Of a DNA stretch of 64,000 nucleotides, positions 26,907 through 34,583 are shown one piece after another. Each line of letters opens with the position of its first letter. Within the stretch, counting starts at the first letter, position 1. The notes beneath the pieces were generated by a model. That model saw nothing but the letters and a program-made list of their open reading frames with translations, made no database searches and was not told the DNA's origin. Position numbers and translations under genes: made by a program. This DNA comes from Idiomarina rhizosphaerae. Its GTDB lineage: Bacteria; Pseudomonadota; Gammaproteobacteria; Enterobacterales; Alteromonadaceae. The DNA is taken from the NCBI RefSeq assembly GCF_024159085.1, contig NZ_JAMZDE010000008.1:615611-679610 (forward strand). The letters are read 5' to 3'.

Positions 26907-28274
26907 TTACTCCTTCTCCGAATGCGCAGCTACGATACCCGCTGCTTGCTCGTCCAGAATATGAACAATAGACTTGCCGCGAGAAGCCACAATACTGTGA
27001 GCCAAAATCAATGGAATAGCAGCAATCAGACCCATAGCTGTTGTTACCAACGCCATAGAGATATCGCCTGCCATGATCTTCGGATCACCGGTACCAAACA
27101 GTGTAATAGACTGGAACGTACCAATCATACCAACAACTGTACCTAACAGACCAAGCAATGGAGCAATAGCCGCAAGGATCTTAATGACGTTAATGCCACT
27201 TTCGACTCTCGGGGTTTCACGTAAAATCGCTTCGTCCAGTTTCAACTCTAAGTTTTCAACGTCTGCATTCTTATTCTCTTGATAAACCTTAAGAATACGA
27301 CCTAATGCGTTGTTGTCTTTAGGTTGATCAGGGTTCTTCAACTGAGAGCGGATTTTTCCTGCCGCAGTTGTTAAAGTAACCAGTTTGAATACAGAAATTA
27401 ACAGACCAAGAATTAATACTGCAGTAATAACATAACCGACAGTGTCACCCTGATGATAAAACTCTTCAAGTGTCTTTTTGCCAACTAACAAGCTAAGAAT
27501 TTGACCTTTAGAAGGATCTAAGTAAACACCTTCATAACCACTTTCTGTATTGTAGAACTCTTGTGCTTGTCCAGTTGCGCTACCTTCAGGTTGACGACCT
27601 AATGGTTGTACCTGTTCAGTCGCGTCGTTGTAGACTAAGTAGTTATCGCCCTGAATCAAGTTGAAAACACCAACACGCAATACTTCACGGTTTTCACTAC
27701 CACCGTCGAGTAAGGTTACGTCAGTATTGAATTTAACAACTTTACCTGACTCTACCATTTCAGTTAACAACGCTTTCCAAAGCTCTTCAAGTTCTTCCAA
27801 AGTTGGAAGTTCTTTTGCTTCTGACAAGCTTTCCAGAACGTCTTCACGTCCAGGGTACTGTGCACTGATGATAGAAGTAGCAATACGACCGATAGTTTCT
27901 GTCGCAGCACCACGAACAACACCGAACATTTCACCTAAGGTGCCTTTAGCATTCTCAAGTTCTTGTTCTTTGTTCGCCAGTTCAACTTCGTTTTCAGAAA
28001 ACTCTTCCTGCAAACGTTTACCACGAGCCTTTTCTTCTTCTAATTGCTGTTCCGCACGATTCAGCAATGCTTGCTTATCGGCACGAGCAGCAGTGAATTC
28101 ACGCTCACGTTCAGCATTCAGTTCACGAGAAGAAACACGGTTTTTTTCAACAAGCTGCAACAGCTCATCTAAACTTTTAGCTTCAGATTGATCCTGAGCC
28201 TGAGCAGCGAGAGTCGTACCTGCAGAAAGGGTGACTGCTGCTGCAATCATTAACGATTTAACTAATTTATTCAT
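26907..28274 (-). CDS. MotA/TolQ/ExbB family protein with coiled-coil N-terminus (TtpC-like)
   Basis: A 455-residue protein. After a signal peptide (MNKLVKSLMIAAAVTLSAGT) there is a Glu/Arg-rich coiled coil at about residues 35-110, a periplasmic region, a membrane segment near 280-300 and an ExbB-like core at about 365-440 (AIAPLLGLLGTVVGMIGTFQ). This matches TtpC, which in Vibrio is required for the TonB2 complex. It overlaps the DUF3450 gene by four bases and precedes exbB. The Ser-rich frame on the opposite strand is a shadow of the coiled coil. Confidence 0.9.
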   Translation of the reverse strand: MNKLVKSLMIAAAVTLSAGTTLAAQAQDQSEAKSLDELLQLVEKNRVSSRELNAEREREFTAARADKQALLNRAEQQLEEEKARGKRLQEEFSENEVELANKEQELENAKGTLGEMFGVVRGAATETIGRIATSIISAQYPGREDVLESLSEAKELPTLEELEELWKALLTEMVESGKVVKFNTDVTLLDGGSENREVLRVGVFNLIQGDNYLVYNDATEQVQPLGRQPEGSATGQAQEFYNTESGYEGVYLDPSKGQILSLLVGKKTLEEFYHQGDTVGYVITAVLILGLLISVFKLVTLTTAAGKIRSQLKNPDQPKDNNALGRILKVYQENKNADVENLELKLDEAILRETPRVESGINVIKILAAIAPLLGLLGTVVGMIGTFQSITLFGTGDPKIMAGDISMALVTTAMGLIAAIPLILAHSIVASRGKSIVHILDEQAAGIVAAHSEKE

Positions 28275-29059
28275 TCTGCACTCTCCGCTGCGAATACTGG
28301 AAGTTTCACCAGATCGTAAGCAAGTTGCTTACGTGACATACGAATCGCTTGGGTCAGAGGACGGATAAACTCGTCTTCCAAAGCAGTCCACTCATCGGTT
28401 TCGTTGTTGTAGATCCAAGCATTTTTCAAGTCCAGAGACTGAGCTAAGAATGCAACACGACCCATGTGGAAATAATCAACAGCAATTTGTTCACCGTCAA
28501 TTTCCAGGTTGCCCTGATACGAGATCAAACCTGAACCGTAGTCCATTTCGGTTTGATAAGCTTCGATGATTTGACGAAACTGCTCTGATGTAGAGACGCT
28601 TGAGCTATCCATGATGTCGCGTAAACGTTCAACACGCGCCATACGCTTTTCACGGTGAATTGGAATGTCCAATTTCACAAACTGTTCAAGTGAGTCGATC
28701 ATTTCATACATCAAAGGAACAACGCCCTGTTTGGTGCGCTCGATTCCGTCGATCTGCTTTTGAAGAGACTCAAGCGTTGCGTTTTGGTCATTAACCAAAC
28801 GTTGCACATGGTCATTATAGACTTTCAAGTTCTCGTACTCAGCAACCACTGAACGATACTCGATAAGAAGGTCCTGGCTTTGCTCGAACAAAGAGTTGAT
28901 TTTATTTTGCGACTGTTCGCCGGCTTTCAAAACCTTCTGCTCTTCGTTTTGTAGCTTAGCTACATCTACTTGCTGTGCAGCGGCAACGCCGGTGCCAGCA
29001 AACGCCATCACACCCATAAGGGTTGCAGCGAGTTTGGTTCTTTTGATTACTTTGGTCAT
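28271..29059 (-). CDS. DUF3450 periplasmic coiled-coil protein
   Basis: About 262 residues from MTKVIKRTKLAAT (ATG ending at 29059, GGGA ribosome site); the frame opens 18 codons earlier without a good site. A signal peptide with probable cleavage after VAAA precedes long helices (VDVAKLQNEEQKVLKAGEQS and on to residue 120) typical of DUF3450, which is the usual first gene of TonB2/TtpC operons. The function is unknown; location suggests periplasmic scaffolding of the TonB2 complex. Confidence 0.88.
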   Translation of the reverse strand: MTKVIKRTKLAATLMGVMAFAGTGVAAAQQVDVAKLQNEEQKVLKAGEQSQNKINSLFEQSQDLLIEYRSVVAEYENLKVYNDHVQRLVNDQNATLESLQKQIDGIERTKQGVVPLMYEMIDSLEQFVKLDIPIHREKRMARVERLRDIMDSSSVSTSEQFRQIIEAYQTEMDYGSGLISYQGNLEIDGEQIAVDYFHMGRVAFLAQSLDLKNAWIYNNETDEWTALEDEFIRPLTQAIRMSRKQLAYDLVKLPVFAAESAE

Positions 29060-29187
29060 AGTTCCCAACCAATTTGACTTAACTTCCGCTTCAACGCCTA
29101 AGGCGTGAAACACCAGTTGTTTGAATGACGAAAAGATTTCGTTCTACACTTTATTATTATTGCCAAAAAAAGCAGCAATACTAAAAG

Positions 29188-29216
29188 ATACTCCCACGAT
29201 GGCTATACGCTGTCAA
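29188..29216 (-). promoter_or_regulatory. Candidate promoter of the TonB2 operon
   Basis: On the minus strand a perfect TTGACA (29211-29216) is followed 17 bases later by GAGTAT (29188-29193), a poor -10. It would leave a leader of about 120 bases before the DUF3450 start. I did not find a convincing Fur box near it. Confidence 0.4.
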
Positions 29217-29260
29217 CCAAGTAAACTGAGTCAACCGCGCTATAGCTGTCGCTTTGTACC

Positions 29261-29326
29261 CCGTGCAGAACACGGTTCTGGACTCTCGTAATTTCCAGAT
29301 ATTTTCTCGGACGACATCCTGTCGTC
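29261..29326. other. Cluster of competing hairpins in the TonB2-priC intergenic region
   Basis: The 467-base gap between the DUF3450 start and priC holds no gene I can support. In it CCGTG/CACGG (29261-29265 with 29271-29275), CAGAAC/GTTCTG (29266-29271 with 29275-29280) and TCTGGA/TCCAGA (29277-29282 with 29294-29299) overlap and exclude each other. GACGACA/TGTCGTC (29310-29316 with 29320-29326) is a separate perfect 7-bp stem. It could be an RNA leader, a small RNA or protein-binding sites. Confidence 0.35.
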
Positions 29327-29526
29327 AACTCATTTCATACTCCCAGTTTTGGTACATGTATACCTAACTTGGAATATTACTCCTCCCTGAATAGTATCAC
29401 TTTTTGATCGACGAACAACACTGACATTTCAATTTCAACGTTTTTTAAACAAATAATTTATTAGCCTATATTCAATGGTAGACCCAATTTCGTGACCTAA
29501 GTTTCAAAATCCTTTAATATAGAGGG

Positions 29527-30057
29527 ATGAGAGAGATATTAAATGTAACCTCAATACAACATATTGAACAGCTGCTCAACACTTTACAGGGGCGAGCTGA
29601 GCAAATTGATGGGGAAAATAGAAAGAAACATCGCCAGCTTAGCGAAAATTGGTTTAGTTCGTCGCTGTTTAGCCAAAGTTCTAACCTGGCTGTCGATTAC
29701 GTTGCAGAGACCCAAAACCTTTTTCGACAGCTTCAGAAAAGCGACAACCATCATGCTCAACGTTACCTTGCGGAAAAACTCAGTCTGCAGCTAGAAGCAT
29801 TAAATACAGCTTTCCGGACTAATAGACCACCTAAACAACAGCAAGATCATCGCATTACTGCGCAAAATCAACTGCAGCAGATGCATCAACAATTAGTGAC
29901 TTATCGTGACTACGAAAGACGACTGACAGAAAACTTGGATACGGCTGTTGCGGGTAATAACCCAACCATGATTCAAAGCGCGCAGCAACGCCTTAACCGC
30001 TGCCAAATGGCCATTGATACTCTGGAGAAAAAGATTAGCCGTTATGAAGAAGGTTGA
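29527..30057 (+). CDS. priC: Primosomal replication protein PriC
   Basis: A 176-residue, Gln-rich, all-helical protein. Its C-terminal half contains YRDYERRLTENL near residue 137 and RLNRCQMAIDTLEKKI near residue 157, which match the PriC signature in arrangement. PriC restarts stalled replication forks by loading DnaB through the PriA-independent route. PriC sequences diverge strongly, so the call rests on this motif pattern and length. It overlaps the next gene by 14 bases. Confidence 0.8.
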   Translation: MREILNVTSIQHIEQLLNTLQGRAEQIDGENRKKHRQLSENWFSSSLFSQSSNLAVDYVAETQNLFRQLQKSDNHHAQRYLAEKLSLQLEALNTAFRTNRPPKQQQDHRITAQNQLQQMHQQLVTYRDYERRLTENLDTAVAGNNPTMIQSAQQRLNRCQMAIDTLEKKISRYEEG

Positions 30058-30979
30058 CGTTCCTTTTATCTACTCACCTTTATACAGTGAACTAGATTTA
30101 CCTCCCAGACACCGTTACCCAATAGAGAAATACCGCCTACTAAAAGACTGGGCGGTTAAACACGGAGCAACCAATAATCAATGGTATCAACCTGAGCCAC
30201 TTAGCTGGGAACAGGTAGCACGAACACACTGTCCGGGCTATCTGTCTCAGTTACGACAGAACAGCATGGATAAAGGCAGTTGGCGGCGCATAGGATTTCC
30301 CTGGTCAGAACAGCTATTGTACCGAACCCTCACCTCCGCTGGCGGCACACTGCTGACGACTGAGATGGCACTAACGAAGGGAATTGCCATACACTTCTCC
30401 GGCGGCTACCACCATGCCCACAAAGACTGGGGCAGTGGTTTTTGCTTGCTCAACGATTTAGCGATAGCCTGCAATGAAATACTAGTTCGCCACCCAAAGC
30501 TAAAAATAGTGGTACTGGATACCGATGTTCATCAAGGCGACGGAACCGCCACGCTCTTCGAAAATGATAATAGGGTGTTTACCTGCTCAATACACGGGGA
30601 ACGCAATTTTCCATTTTCCAAAGCTAGCTCTAATCTGGATATTCCTTTAGCTAAACATACCTCTGACAAAGAATACTTAATTGCTCTTAATAATACCCTT
30701 GCGCTCATCAGTCGCGAAATTAAACCCGATCTTATTCTTTACGATGCCGGAGTCGACATTTATCAACGGGACGAATTGGGGCATCTGAATATTAGTCTGG
30801 CGGGTATTTTTCAAAGAGACCTTTCTGTACTGCGCTTTGCCAAACGACATGGGATTCCTCTGGCTGCTGTCATCGGCGGAGGGTATCAACGCAATTTGCC
30901 TCGTTTGGTCAGAGCTCATGCTCAGCTATTAAGAGCCAGTTATTATGTCTATACTGAAAGTGAGCTAACAGAAGGATAA
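30044..30979 (+). CDS. Histone deacetylase family (zinc amidohydrolase)
   Basis: A 311-residue deacetylase of the class II/AcuC-like type. I start it at MKKVDVPFIYSPLY (ATG at 30044); the frame is open to 30014. The active-site His pair is in GGYHHAHKDWGSGFC near residue 125, zinc ligands are in LDTDVHQGDGT near residue 165 and DAGVDIYQRDELG near residue 240, and GGGYQR lies near residue 285. The substrate is unknown; bacterial members act on acetylated small amines or proteins. It has no clear ribosome site of its own and is probably coupled to priC. Confidence 0.88.
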   Translation: MKKVDVPFIYSPLYSELDLPPRHRYPIEKYRLLKDWAVKHGATNNQWYQPEPLSWEQVARTHCPGYLSQLRQNSMDKGSWRRIGFPWSEQLLYRTLTSAGGTLLTTEMALTKGIAIHFSGGYHHAHKDWGSGFCLLNDLAIACNEILVRHPKLKIVVLDTDVHQGDGTATLFENDNRVFTCSIHGERNFPFSKASSNLDIPLAKHTSDKEYLIALNNTLALISREIKPDLILYDAGVDIYQRDELGHLNISLAGIFQRDLSVLRFAKRHGIPLAAVIGGGYQRNLPRLVRAHAQLLRASYYVYTESELTEG

Positions 30980-30983
30980 AGGT

Positions 30984-31259
30984 ATGAAGTTTGACGATGA
31001 TATTCACAATTATTACGAGCGTTTAGTTGCTGACCGGATAGAAGAACTGGAACTGGAAAAACAACACAGTCAGGAGTTTCTTGCTGATCTTAGTTGCCTG
31101 GTACTTAACCAGTTGCCGCCACGTTATATTCGTCACGAAGTTGATATGGCTTTCTTTTTACCACCATCTAAGCGGCTGGACATGGAAATGCAGGTGCACA
31201 AAGCAATAGCGGAAGCGCTGGAGTTTTTAAAAGGAAGAAAACGCCCTGACGGCGATTAA
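30984..31259 (+). CDS. ComFB family small protein
   Basis: A 91-residue protein containing FLADLSCLVLNQLPPRYIRH near residue 30-49, the core of the late-competence ComFB domain. It has only one of the Cys residues found in Gram-positive members. ComFB-like proteins have recently been linked to cyclic dinucleotide binding in cyanobacteria; whether this one does so is unknown. It lies four bases after the deacetylase, completing a three-gene group. Confidence 0.75.
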   Translation: MKFDDDIHNYYERLVADRIEELELEKQHSQEFLADLSCLVLNQLPPRYIRHEVDMAFFLPPSKRLDMEMQVHKAIAEALEFLKGRKRPDGD

Positions 31260-31267
31260 GAAAGATT

Positions 31268-31381
31268 GGGTGGCGACTCTACCAGCCACACCTCGGCACA
31301 CACATCCCTGACTACGGCTGCTCCCTTCCGGGCCTGACCGGGTTCACCAGTTAGCGTTGCGAGGGGACCCGCAGAGTCACC
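31268..31381 (-). ncRNA. ffs: 4.5S signal recognition particle RNA
   Basis: On the minus strand this 114-base segment contains the SRP RNA apical domain: GGTCAGGCCCGGAAGGGAGC includes the conserved asymmetric loop and GGAA tetraloop. The ends GGTGACTCTGC and GAGTCGCCACC pair to close the long hairpin. Length equals that of E. coli 4.5S RNA. It binds Ffh and targets membrane proteins. Confidence 0.96.
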
Positions 31382-31408
31382 ATAAACGCTTTGTTCAAAG
31401 CGGGCTGC

Positions 31409-31437
31409 ATTATGAACCAGTTGCCCGGCTGAAACAA
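31409..31437 (-). promoter_or_regulatory. Promoter of the 4.5S RNA gene
   Basis: On the minus strand TTGTTT (31432-31437) and CATAAT (31409-31414) are 17 bases apart and are followed by the GC-rich discriminator GCAGCCCGC, typical of growth-regulated stable-RNA promoters. A 7-bp hairpin (31387-31402) lies in the short 5' leader before the mature RNA. Confidence 0.65.
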
Positions 31438-31456
31438 CCCACAGTTTACCTTTTGC

Positions 31457-32206
31457 TTACTTTTTCTGCAGCTTTGCAGCAATTGCCTGACGAGCTTCAT
31501 CTGAACTTAACGCTTTCGCAAAAAACGTCGCTTCACGACTAATGCGATCAGCTACTGACTCCGTCGGCTGCTTTAATAAATGCTTGGAAATTCGTAATGA
31601 CTTGCTGGATTGTTTACGCAGTTTATCCAGAGTTTCTTCAACCACAACAGGCAAACGCTCAAGCGAAACCACATGGTTAACAAACCCGGCCTGCTGAGCC
31701 GACTGCGCGTCAAAACTTTCACCGAGCAATAACAGCTCTGCCGCTTTTTGGTAACCACAAATTTGCGGTAACAACAAACTTGAGGCAGCTTCAGGCAATA
31801 ACCCAAGCTGCACAAATGGCAACGCAAATACTGCGTCGTCACTGCTGTAAACAATATCGCAATGCAGTAAAAGCGTAGTACCTATGCCTATAGCTAATCC
31901 ATTTACTGCGGCAACTATAGGTATCTCAGCTCGCGCCAGGGTATGCAAAAACTGAAACGGTGGTGCCGATTCGTCTAAGTTTTCAATTGTTAAGAAGTCA
32001 TTTAAATCGTTACCGGCAGAAAAGCTGTCACCGCTGGACTCAAAAAGTACTGCGTGAACTGAACTGTCGTTGTCTGCAGCCTTCAATGCTTCATTACATC
32101 TTGTGTACATGTCCTGAGTGAAGGCATTCTTCTTTGCTGGTCGGTTCAGACGTATGCGAACAACACCGTTATCTTGCGAAACTTGTACGAGCTCTTCAGT
32201 ATTCAA
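31457..32206 (-). CDS. Enoyl-CoA hydratase/isomerase family protein
   Basis: A 249-residue crotonase-fold protein. The oxyanion-hole motifs are SAGNDLNDF near residue 65 and NGLAIGIGTTLLLHCD near residue 103. LGLLPEAASSLLLP near residue 130 supplies a Glu in the region of the catalytic residue, as in the ECI/PECI-like subgroup, so isomerase activity is as likely as hydratase. It probably acts in fatty-acid oxidation. It lies 20 bases after the FabH-like gene on the same strand. Confidence 0.87.
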   Translation of the reverse strand: MNTEELVQVSQDNGVVRIRLNRPAKKNAFTQDMYTRCNEALKAADNDSSVHAVLFESSGDSFSAGNDLNDFLTIENLDESAPPFQFLHTLARAEIPIVAAVNGLAIGIGTTLLLHCDIVYSSDDAVFALPFVQLGLLPEAASSLLLPQICGYQKAAELLLLGESFDAQSAQQAGFVNHVVSLERLPVVVEETLDKLRKQSSKSLRISKHLLKQPTESVADRISREATFFAKALSSDEARQAIAAKLQKK

Positions 32207-32226
32207 AGTCTGTCTCCCGTCAATTA

Positions 32227-33315
32227 TTACTGACCGCGATTTTTCCAGGCCTTTTTAGTCGCTTCGTGCATTGGCACAATCAGTTCCAGCGCGCTCTTAT
32301 CGCCAGCCGGAAGTTCCATTTGATTAGGACGTTTGGGCGTGACTCTCTGCCCCCATTTAATCAATCCGGCACCGCACGTGAGTCCACCACCAAACACGGC
32401 TGACATAATGCTGTCGCCAGGCTTGATAATACCGTTGTCAGCAGCTTCAGCAAAGGCAATAGGCAGTGTCGCTGAGGACGTATTTCCATAATTCTGAATA
32501 TTAATAACGGTTTTCTCGCTCGGCACTTTGCACATTTTACCTAAGAAATCGATTAACCGTTTATTCGCCTGGTGTGGAATAAGGGCGTCGATATCATCGG
32601 TGGTCATGCCGGTTTCCTGAAAAACTTTTTCAACAGCAGCGCTCATGCCCTTCACTGCTCGTTTAAATATTTCCTGGCCAACAAAATCAAATTGCATAAT
32701 GCCGTCAAAATTAAAGCGGTCAAAACTTGATCCAAAATTCAGGCTCAACACATCGCGGGCATCGGCATCACAACTGATATGGCTGGCTAGCAAGCCAACT
32801 TCTTCATCTGACGCTTCAAGTACCATAGCACCCGCGCCATCGCCAAATAAAACAGCGCTTTCGCGTTTGGTCCAATCCAGAATGCGGGTTAAACGCTCAG
32901 CACCTATCAGCAAAACCTTTTTATGTGCGCCGGTTTTTATGCCTTGAGTCGCAACGTGCATTGCATATAAAAAGCTGCTGCAAGCTGCGTTTAGGTCAAA
33001 GGCTGCCGCATGTTTTGAACCAATATTTTGCTGTACTTTAGAAGCAACGTTGGGGATAAGTTCATCTGCAGTACAAGTACCGACAATGATGAGGTCCAGT
33101 TCATTGGGATCTAAGTCGGCAGCTGCCAGAGCATTACGCGCAGCAACCGTCGCCAACTCAGATGTACCAACATGGCTTACTCGACGTTCGGAAATACCCG
33201 TTCGCGAAACAATCCACTCGTCGGAGGTTTCCAGGAAAGTGGCAAGATCATCATTGGTCATTACAGCCGGTGGCAGACATTTTCCCCAACCGGTAATTTC
33301 AGCAAATTTAGTCAC
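32227..33315 (-). CDS. Beta-ketoacyl-ACP synthase III-like protein
   Basis: A 362-residue thiolase-fold enzyme with the FabH triad: Cys in LNAACSSFLYA near residue 112, His in LIPHQANKRLIDF near residue 250 and Asn in QNYGNTSSA near residue 281. FabH starts fatty-acid synthesis, but this protein is about 40 residues longer at the C-terminus and lies away from any fab cluster, next to an enoyl-CoA hydratase. It may be a second FabH-type enzyme with a different acyl substrate. Confidence 0.87.
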   Translation of the reverse strand: MTKFAEITGWGKCLPPAVMTNDDLATFLETSDEWIVSRTGISERRVSHVGTSELATVAARNALAAADLDPNELDLIIVGTCTADELIPNVASKVQQNIGSKHAAAFDLNAACSSFLYAMHVATQGIKTGAHKKVLLIGAERLTRILDWTKRESAVLFGDGAGAMVLEASDEEVGLLASHISCDADARDVLSLNFGSSFDRFNFDGIMQFDFVGQEIFKRAVKGMSAAVEKVFQETGMTTDDIDALIPHQANKRLIDFLGKMCKVPSEKTVINIQNYGNTSSATLPIAFAEAADNGIIKPGDSIMSAVFGGGLTCGAGLIKWGQRVTPKRPNQMELPAGDKSALELIVPMHEATKKAWKNRGQ

Positions 33316-33374
33316 GGTAAAACCTTTTACTTCTGTCGGCTAGTATCGTCATAATGGTAAGGTATTTTATGACA

Positions 33375-33391
33375 ATACGGTTTCACCGTAT
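33375..33391. promoter_or_regulatory. 17-base palindrome, possible operator
   Basis: ATACGGT-TTC-ACCGTAT is a perfect inverted repeat with a three-base centre. It lies midway in the 129-base divergent gap between the FabH-like gene and yajG, where a repressor controlling either direction would bind. No T run follows, so it is not a terminator. Confidence 0.45.
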
Positions 33392-33444
33392 GATAGCACG
33401 AATCGACGTCAGGTGAATGACCGCCATAAAAAAGGATAACTCCT

Positions 33445-33990
33445 ATGTTCCGAACACTATTTGCCGCCAGTTTATTGCTTATTATCAGTGCTTGCCAGAG
33501 CCAGCCTGATCCATTGATCATTAGCGCTGACACTGTTGTTGATAAACTAAACACCAAGGTAAACCAATTAAAAGTCACGGATAAACGCTCTTACTCTTAT
33601 TTATATCGCCATAAAAAAGAAGAGGACAAAGCAGCTTTCGCGCCTACTTTGAGACCCTTAACCTCGGTTGTTGAAGAGGCTTTACAGCCAGTTACAGGCG
33701 CTTATGATGAAAACGGTCTGACATGGTACGTCACCATCGAAAAAGCACTAATTGACGCAACTCTTCATACCGTAAAATACGAACTCGAGCACAGCATTAC
33801 CATTCGTGTTGAGGCCACCCGGGGAAATCGTCGCTATAGCAACTTTTATTCCGGAACCTATAACTCCACAGGTGGTCTGAAACCAGCCCAGGCAACTTTA
33901 GAACGTCAATTCAAACAATTACTGAATTCGGTGCTTACAGAGATTGTTAATGATCCTAAGCTGCGTATGCGTGAACAGGAGGACTTTTAA
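33445..33990 (+). CDS. yajG: YajG family lipoprotein
   Basis: A 181-residue lipoprotein. The signal peptide MFRTLFAASLLLIISACQS has an ISAC lipobox, and the domain that follows matches YajG (LTSVVEEAL near residue 75, ALIDATLHTVKYELEHSIT near residue 105). Function is unknown. In E. coli yajG is adjacent to ampG; here ampG is two genes downstream, with a cyclophilin between. It has an AAGGATAA ribosome site. Confidence 0.88.
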   Translation: MFRTLFAASLLLIISACQSQPDPLIISADTVVDKLNTKVNQLKVTDKRSYSYLYRHKKEEDKAAFAPTLRPLTSVVEEALQPVTGAYDENGLTWYVTIEKALIDATLHTVKYELEHSITIRVEATRGNRRYSNFYSGTYNSTGGLKPAQATLERQFKQLLNSVLTEIVNDPKLRMREQEDF

Positions 33991-33992
33991 TC

Positions 33993-34583
33993 ATGACTTT
34001 CCTGAAATACTTTATTAGCCTTGCCGCAGCTCTGTTTATCGGCGTTAGTCATGCTGAAATTCAGCCGGATAACCCATTCCCTCGGGTGAAAATGATAACC
34101 TCTATGGGTGATATCACAGTAGAGTTCAATCGCGATGCAGCTCCGTTAACCGTTAAAAACTTTTTCCGATATGTGAAAAAAGCACAATACAACGATACGA
34201 TATTTCATCGTTTAGTTCCCGGCTTTGTTATCCAGGGCGGCGGCTATGACGAAGATTTTCAGGACAAACCCTCATTTGAAACAATTGCGAATGAGTCCGG
34301 TAACGGTTTAAAAAACGAATATGGCACAATTGCTATGGCTCGCGAACGTGAACCTCACTCAGGTACCCGCCAGTTTTTCTTTAACTTAAATGACAATACT
34401 TCACTCAATCCAGACAATGGTGACTGGGGCTACGCTGTATTTGGCCGTATCGTTGAAGGCTTAGATGTCCTGGAAGCAATGACTAAGCTTGAATCACAAG
34501 CCTATAGTGATGAAATTGGCTGGGCTGATGTCCCTGTCGACCCGCCTATTCTGAAACGTATAGAGGTTGTACCGCAAAACTAA
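33993..34583 (+). CDS. Periplasmic cyclophilin-type peptidyl-prolyl isomerase
   Basis: A 196-residue protein with a signal peptide (MTFLKYFISLAAALFIGVSH, cleavage after SHA). The cyclophilin domain has FHRLVPGFVIQGGG near residue 72 with the catalytic Arg position occupied by HR, and GTRQFFFNLNDN near residue 125. It catalyses proline isomerisation in exported proteins. It sits two bases after yajG, and its stop overlaps the ampG start by one base, so the three are probably one operon. Confidence 0.92.
   Translation: MTFLKYFISLAAALFIGVSHAEIQPDNPFPRVKMITSMGDITVEFNRDAAPLTVKNFFRYVKKAQYNDTIFHRLVPGFVIQGGGYDEDFQDKPSFETIANESGNGLKNEYGTIAMAREREPHSGTRQFFFNLNDNTSLNPDNGDWGYAVFGRIVEGLDVLEAMTKLESQAYSDEIGWADVPVDPPILKRIEVVPQN

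Noticed and set aside
27661..28191. 176-residue Ser-rich frame on the plus strand
   Set aside because: It is antisense to the Glu/Arg coiled coil of the TtpC-like gene, which commonly produces long Ser-rich shadows; it has no ribosome site or recognisable domain.
29060..29200. Fur box before the TonB2 operon
   Set aside because: AT-rich sequence occurs but no convincing GATAATGATAATCATTATC-like palindrome was found by eye.
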